Shown: one piece after another, positions 61,045 to 64,000 of the stretch | Layout: each line of letters begins with the position of its first letter | How positions within the stretch are numbered: position 1 is the stretch's first letter | NCBI RefSeq assembly: GCF_052065755.1 | Contig: NZ_JBQHTK010000006.1 | Location: 62,001 to 126,000 of the forward strand | DNA from: Allocoprococcus sp004560705 | GTDB lineage: Bacteria > Bacillota > Clostridia > Lachnospirales > Lachnospiraceae | Length of the DNA: 64,000 bases | Reading direction: 5' to 3' | Position numbers and translations under genes: made by a program | Notes under the pieces: model-generated | Told to the model about the DNA's origin: nothing | Seen by the model: the letters and a program-made list of their open reading frames with translations, nothing else | The model's database searches: none

Positions 61045-62076
61045 ATGGAAAAAATTAAAGTTGTTCAGTATGGTTGTGGTAAGATGAGTAAATACACGCT
61101 TCGTTATCTTTACGAAACAGGCTGTCAGATCGTAGGTGCCATTGACACGAATCCGGCTATTGTAGGAATGGACGTAGGCGATTATGCAGGACTTGGAATC
61201 AAAACAGGAGTTTTGATCAGTGATAAAGCAGACGAAGTGCTCGATAATACGGATCCGGATATTGCGGTTGTGACTTTGTTCAGTCTGGTGAGTGACTGCT
61301 TCCCGCATTATATGAAGTGTCTGGAAAGAGGAATTAGTGTCATTTCCACCTGTGAGGAAGCTACTTATTGTTGGACGACTGATCCGGTTCGTGCAAATCT
61401 TCTTGATGTAACAGCAAAAGAACACGGATGTACATTTGTAGGAAGTGGTATGGAAGATATTTTCTGGGTAAATATGGTAGGCATGGTTGCCGGAGGATGT
61501 CATAAGATTGAGAAAATTGAAGGTGCTGTAAGTTATAATGTAGAAGATTACGGACTTGCACTTGCAAAAGCGCATGGAGTAGGACTGACTCCGGAAGAAT
61601 TTGAAAAGCAGATCGCTCATCCGGAAGAAATCGAACCTTCTTACGTATGGAATTCAAACGAAGCCCTCGCTTCCAAGATGGGATGGACGATCAAGAGCCA
61701 GACACAGAAATGCGTTCCGTATTTCCATGACAGTGATCTGTATTCATCTACGCTGGGTGATACCATTCCGAAAGGAAACTGTATTGGAATGGCTGCAGTT
61801 GTAACAACCGAGACATTCCAGGGACCGGTCATCGAAACCCAGTGCATTGGTAAAGTCTATGGACCGGATGATGGAGATATGTGTGACTGGAAGATTACCG
61901 GCGAACCGGATACAGAATTTCATGTTGTGAAACCGGCAACCGTTGAACACACCTGTGCAACAATTGTAAATCGTATTCCGTCTGTATTACGTGCACCGTC
62001 CGGACTGGTAACAATGGATCAGCTGGAGGAGATTGCATATCCTACTTATCCGATGGAATTCTATTTGAACAAATAA
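61045..62076 (+). CDS. 2,4-diaminopentanoate dehydrogenase-like NAD(P)-binding protein (DapB-like)
   Basis: A 343-residue Rossmann-fold protein. It starts MEKIKVVQYGCGKMSKYTLRYL with a GxGxxS nucleotide loop, then CEEATYCWTTDP and GSGMEDIFWVNMVGMVAGGCHKIEKIEGAV. The end ATIVNRIPSVLRAPSGLVTMDQL closely resembles the C-terminal block (VN.IP.V..A..GL.T..DLP) of clostridial 2,4-diaminopentanoate dehydrogenase (Ord) of oxidative ornithine breakdown. None of the other ornithine genes (ortA, ortB, oraS, oraE) is present, so the substrate is likely different, or the gene has been moved. AAAGGAGG lies eight bases before the start. A MerR-type promoter drives it. Confidence 0.7.
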   Translation: MEKIKVVQYGCGKMSKYTLRYLYETGCQIVGAIDTNPAIVGMDVGDYAGLGIKTGVLISDKADEVLDNTDPDIAVVTLFSLVSDCFPHYMKCLERGISVISTCEEATYCWTTDPVRANLLDVTAKEHGCTFVGSGMEDIFWVNMVGMVAGGCHKIEKIEGAVSYNVEDYGLALAKAHGVGLTPEEFEKQIAHPEEIEPSYVWNSNEALASKMGWTIKSQTQKCVPYFHDSDLYSSTLGDTIPKGNCIGMAAVVTTETFQGPVIETQCIGKVYGPDDGDMCDWKITGEPDTEFHVVKPATVEHTCATIVNRIPSVLRAPSGLVTMDQLEEIAYPTYPMEFYLNK

Positions 62077-62086
62077 ACCATAAATG

Positions 62087-62138
62087 AAAAATCACCACCA
62101 TATCAGAGCTTATACTCGGAAATGGTGGTGATTTTTTT
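62087..62138 (+). terminator. Terminator of the dehydrogenase-like gene
   Basis: AAAAATCACCACCAT and ATGGTGGTGATTTTT form a 15-bp perfect stem around a 20-base loop, with a T7 tail. Confidence 0.93.
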
Positions 62139-62195
62139 GCAAAATTCTGTTACAATGCAAAAGAAAGATAAAGATAAAGGCAGGTATACATACCA

Positions 62196-62966
62196 ATGAA
62201 GATTATCATTTCCCCTGCAAAACAGATGAAAGAGAATCACGATTTTATGGCAGCCACCTCACTCCCTGTGATGCTAGACCGCACGGAACGAATTCTCCGT
62301 CAGATGAAACAGTTTGACCGGGCAGAATTGAAGAAGCTCTTCCGCGCAAATGACAAGATTACGGAAGAGAATTTCCAGCGTTACCAGAATATGGATCTTA
62401 GAAAAGGCCTGACACCGGCTGTCCTTTCGTATAATGGACTTGCATTCAACAACATGGCGCCGCAGGTCTTTACGGACGGGCAGTGGGAGTATGTAAAGAA
62501 GAATCTGAAAATTCTAAGTGGGTTTTATGGAATATTGAATGCAACTGACGGTGTCGTCCCCTATCGTCTGGAAATGCAGACAAGAGTTGGAATTGACGGA
62601 GCTAAGGATTTATATGATTTCTGGGGAGACAGTCTTTACCGGAGAATTGCGGATGAAGTGAGAGAGGATGTATCAGAGGGAATAGAACCGATCATCCTGA
62701 ATCTTGCATCAAAAGAATACAGTCAGGCTGTGGAACCGTTTGTTGAAGCGAATATCCGATTTGTCACATGCGTCTTTGCAGAGTATTCCGGTGATAAATT
62801 GATCACCAAAGGAACGAAAGCGAAGATGGCAAGAGGTCAGATAGTCGCTTTTCTCGCGAATGAACATGCACAGGATCTGAATGTCGTGAAGCAATTTTCT
62901 GGTATGGGGTTCCGGTATAGTGAAGAACATTCTTCAGAAAAAGAAATGATGTTTATTCAAGTTTAG
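62196..62966 (+). CDS. yaaA: Peroxide stress protein YaaA (DUF328)
   Basis: A 256-residue DUF328 protein. YaaA lowers free iron and protects DNA from hydrogen peroxide in E. coli, and has a DNA-binding cantaloupe fold. Conserved blocks: MKIIISPAKQM at the start, FNGLAF in the form LSYNGLAFNNMAPQVF (about 80), ILSGFYGILNATDGVVPYRLEMQTR (about 108), and NLASKEYSQAV (about 168). An extended -10 (TGTTACAAT, 62148-62156) lies before it. In an anaerobe it would serve in oxygen stress. The stop codon is 14 bases before the biotin operator of bioY. Confidence 0.93.
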   Translation: MKIIISPAKQMKENHDFMAATSLPVMLDRTERILRQMKQFDRAELKKLFRANDKITEENFQRYQNMDLRKGLTPAVLSYNGLAFNNMAPQVFTDGQWEYVKKNLKILSGFYGILNATDGVVPYRLEMQTRVGIDGAKDLYDFWGDSLYRRIADEVREDVSEGIEPIILNLASKEYSQAVEPFVEANIRFVTCVFAEYSGDKLITKGTKAKMARGQIVAFLANEHAQDLNVVKQFSGMGFRYSEEHSSEKEMMFIQV

Positions 62967-62980
62967 TTAACGCTCTGCAA

Positions 62981-63014
62981 TTGTTAACTTTTATGGAATT
63001 ATAGGTTGACAATC
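62981..63014. promoter_or_regulatory. BirA (biotin repressor) operator of bioY
   Basis: Arms ATTGTTAACT (62981-62990) and GGTTGACAAT (63005-63014) are inverted repeats 14 bases apart and fit the BirA operator (TTGTTAAC ... GTTAACAA, N about 14-16). The right arm contains the -35 hexamer TTGACA (63007-63012), so biotin-loaded BirA would block the promoter. Confidence 0.85.
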
Positions 63015-63035
63015 AGCCCGCGTTTGTATATACTG
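63007..63035 (+). promoter_or_regulatory. Promoter of bioY
   Basis: TTGACA (63007-63012), 17-bp spacer, TATACT (63030-63035), 34 bases before the start codon. Confidence 0.85.
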
Positions 63036-63068
63036 TGAACATACAAAAAGAAATGGAGGCATATTGAT

Positions 63069-63617
63069 ATGCAAAAATCAAAATTATCAGTTCAGGATAT
63101 ATGCAGTATTGCAATCATGGCGGCGCTGACGGCGGTTATGGCACAGATTTCGATTCCGATGCCGATGGGGGTTCCGATGACGATGCAGACCTTTGCGATT
63201 ACACTTGCCGCTGTCATCCTTGGATCTAAAAAAGGTGCACTTTCCATTCTGGTCTATGTACTGATGGGAGCAGTGGGAATTCCGGTATTTGCGGGATTCA
63301 GTGGTGGAATCCAGAATTTGATCGGACCGACAGGCGGATTCATCATTTCCTTCCCAATCATGGCATTTATTATCGGAATCGGAGTGGAACACAAAGATAA
63401 AAAAGGAATGTTTACGTTGATGCTGATTCTTGGAACGGTTTCCAATTATGTTGTTGGCGTTATCGTGTTCTGTATCATTGCGAAAGCGCCGGTATGGACA
63501 GGAATTTCAGCCTGTGTTCTTCCGTTTATTCCTACGGCGATTATTAAGGCGGTTCTTGCATCTGTGCTTGGACTTCAGATTCATAAAAGACTGGGAGCGG
63601 CATTACAATGGAATTAA
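63069..63617 (+). CDS. bioY: Biotin transporter BioY
   Basis: A 182-residue S component for biotin uptake. It has six helices and the family block GVPMTMQTFAITLAAVILGSKKGALSILVYVLMGAVGIPVFAGFSGG, followed by GPTGGFIISFPIMAFIIG, both hallmarks of BioY. It works alone or with a shared ECF module (a general one would be elsewhere; the ecf genes at 57-60 kb have their own S component). No biotin-synthesis gene lies near, so the cell is probably dependent on biotin uptake. The start follows ATGGAGG. It overlaps the DUF1284 remnant by 10 bases. Confidence 0.97.
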   Translation: MQKSKLSVQDICSIAIMAALTAVMAQISIPMPMGVPMTMQTFAITLAAVILGSKKGALSILVYVLMGAVGIPVFAGFSGGIQNLIGPTGGFIISFPIMAFIIGIGVEHKDKKGMFTLMLILGTVSNYVVGVIVFCIIAKAPVWTGISACVLPFIPTAIIKAVLASVLGLQIHKRLGAALQWN

Positions 63618-63773
63618 GACCGCATCATTTATTATGCACGCAGGCATATAGCGGGAAAGGGTACAACGAGGAAAATGACACCGGAAATGCTGGAGGACAT
63701 CTGTGAGGGGTGCAGCTGGTATCCGGTCAGTGCATGCCGTAGAATTCTTGTGGGAAAAAATGTCGAAAGATAG
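63608..63773 (+). pseudogene. DUF1284 protein remnant, internally deleted and frameshifted
   Basis: The frame at 63608 starts MELRPHHLLCTQAYSGKGYN, which is the typical N-terminus of DUF1284 proteins (about 130 residues). It then stops at TGA 63704-63706. From 63675, in another frame, the C-terminal part of the same family is readable: MTPEMLEDICEGCSWYPVSA followed by CRR and a TAG at 63771-63773. Some 70-80 residues between the two parts, including the middle Cys cluster, are missing. The start codon overlaps the end of bioY, so a bioY-DUF1284 pair was once coupled. The remnant is unlikely to make a working protein. Confidence 0.82.
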
Positions 63774-63792
63774 AATCATAAATTAAGCCGGG

Positions 63793-63825
63793 GACATGAT
63801 TTTGGAATAGAATCATGTCTCTTTT
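63793..63825 (+). terminator. Terminator after the bioY unit
   Basis: GACATGATT and AATCATGTC form a 9-bp perfect stem with a 9-base loop, followed by TCTCTTTTTCTT. Confidence 0.85.
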
Positions 63826-63925
63826 TCTTATATATAAAAATTTATAGAGATTTTATGTGACTATGGTAAAAGAAAATGATAGAATAATGTCAGTATAAAA
63901 AATGAATAAGGCAGGTTATAACAGG

Positions 63926-64000
63926 ATGGACAGTGAACTTAGATTCGCAATCCTTATTGATGCGGATAATATTTCAGATAAATATATTAAGACGATACTG
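63926..64000 (+). CDS. NYN-domain protein, start only (3' end outside window)
   Basis: Twenty-five codons remain before the window ends: MDSELRFAILIDADNISDKY and a few more residues. The block FAILIDADNIS is the first strand and acidic active-site pair of NYN-domain RNases, as in the LOTUS/OST-HTH-linked family common in Firmicutes. The frame has an ATG at 63926 after AGGTTATAACAGG, a weak site. A possible promoter is TGTGAC (63856-63861) and TAGAAT (63880-63885). Rest unknown. Confidence 0.7.
   Translation, partial: MDSELRFAILIDADNISDKYIKTIL

Noticed and set aside
1..64000. CRISPR array or prophage
   Set aside because: No regularly spaced repeats, Cas genes or phage structural genes were seen; the only mobile-element traces are at 18.7-19.4 kb.

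Overview
The window comes from a low-to-mid GC Gram-positive anaerobe of the class Clostridia, most likely a Lachnospiraceae gut commensal of the Dorea/Coprococcus/Blautia type. Evidence is the Firmicutes-type core order (yceD-rpmF ... plsX-acpP-rnc-smc-ftsY; alr-mazF; tepA-ftsK), strong AGGAGG ribosome sites, sigma-A promoters with TTGACA/TATAAT elements, and anaerobic chemistry (a giant 2-hydroxyacyl-CoA dehydratase activator, the bifurcating transhydrogenase NfnAB, fermentative alcohol and glycerol dehydrogenases, a clostridial Rex operator). The genus is an inference.

Layout. 1-6.7 kb: leftward dehydratase activator running out of the window, a catalytically dead rhomboid-like protein, and lysA. 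6.7-13.6 kb: tRNA-Leu(CAA), then polA-coaE-walJ-ACT protein-UPF0210-DegV. 13.7-18.7 kb: tmcAL (leftward), mgtE, ackA, yceD-rpmF. 18.7-19.4 kb: a scar made of a 5' group II intron fragment and a broken serine recombinase remnant. 19.5-28.9 kb: an actin-fold protein, then plsX-acpP-rnc-smc-ftsY-ilvA and a DUF1653 gene. 29-33 kb: a GntR/FCD regulator with a palindromic operator, an NADP-type icd, and a leftward ABC-F gene. 33-45.7 kb: rex, nnrD-alr-mazF, a CBS protein, yebC, a CFI-box protein, metY, tepA-ftsK and a zinc-ribbon/TPR membrane protein. 45.7-56 kb: nfnAB, an AlkD-like protein, a HAD phosphatase, an iron alcohol dehydrogenase, carB, rlmH, gldA. 56-62 kb: an accessory-looking island with a TudS-like desulfidase, a complete ECF transporter (S, A1, A2, T), a BmrR-like MerR regulator and an orphan 2,4-diaminopentanoate dehydrogenase-like gene. 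62-64 kb: yaaA, a BirA-controlled bioY, a DUF1284 remnant and the start of a NYN-domain gene.

How the parts work together. Rex (33 kb) senses NADH/NAD+. Hand-aligned Rex-type operators lie before ackA, nfnA, the alcohol dehydrogenase (two sites) and gldA, so the redox genes here look like one local fermentation regulon. The ECF/TudS island looks like uptake of a small, possibly sulfur-bearing, compound followed by desulfuration. The MerR gene beside it faces a target promoter with the 19-bp spacer typical of MerR activation, in front of the dehydrogenase-like gene. bioY has a clear biotin-repressor operator across its -35. All coordinates, spacers and match counts were counted by hand.
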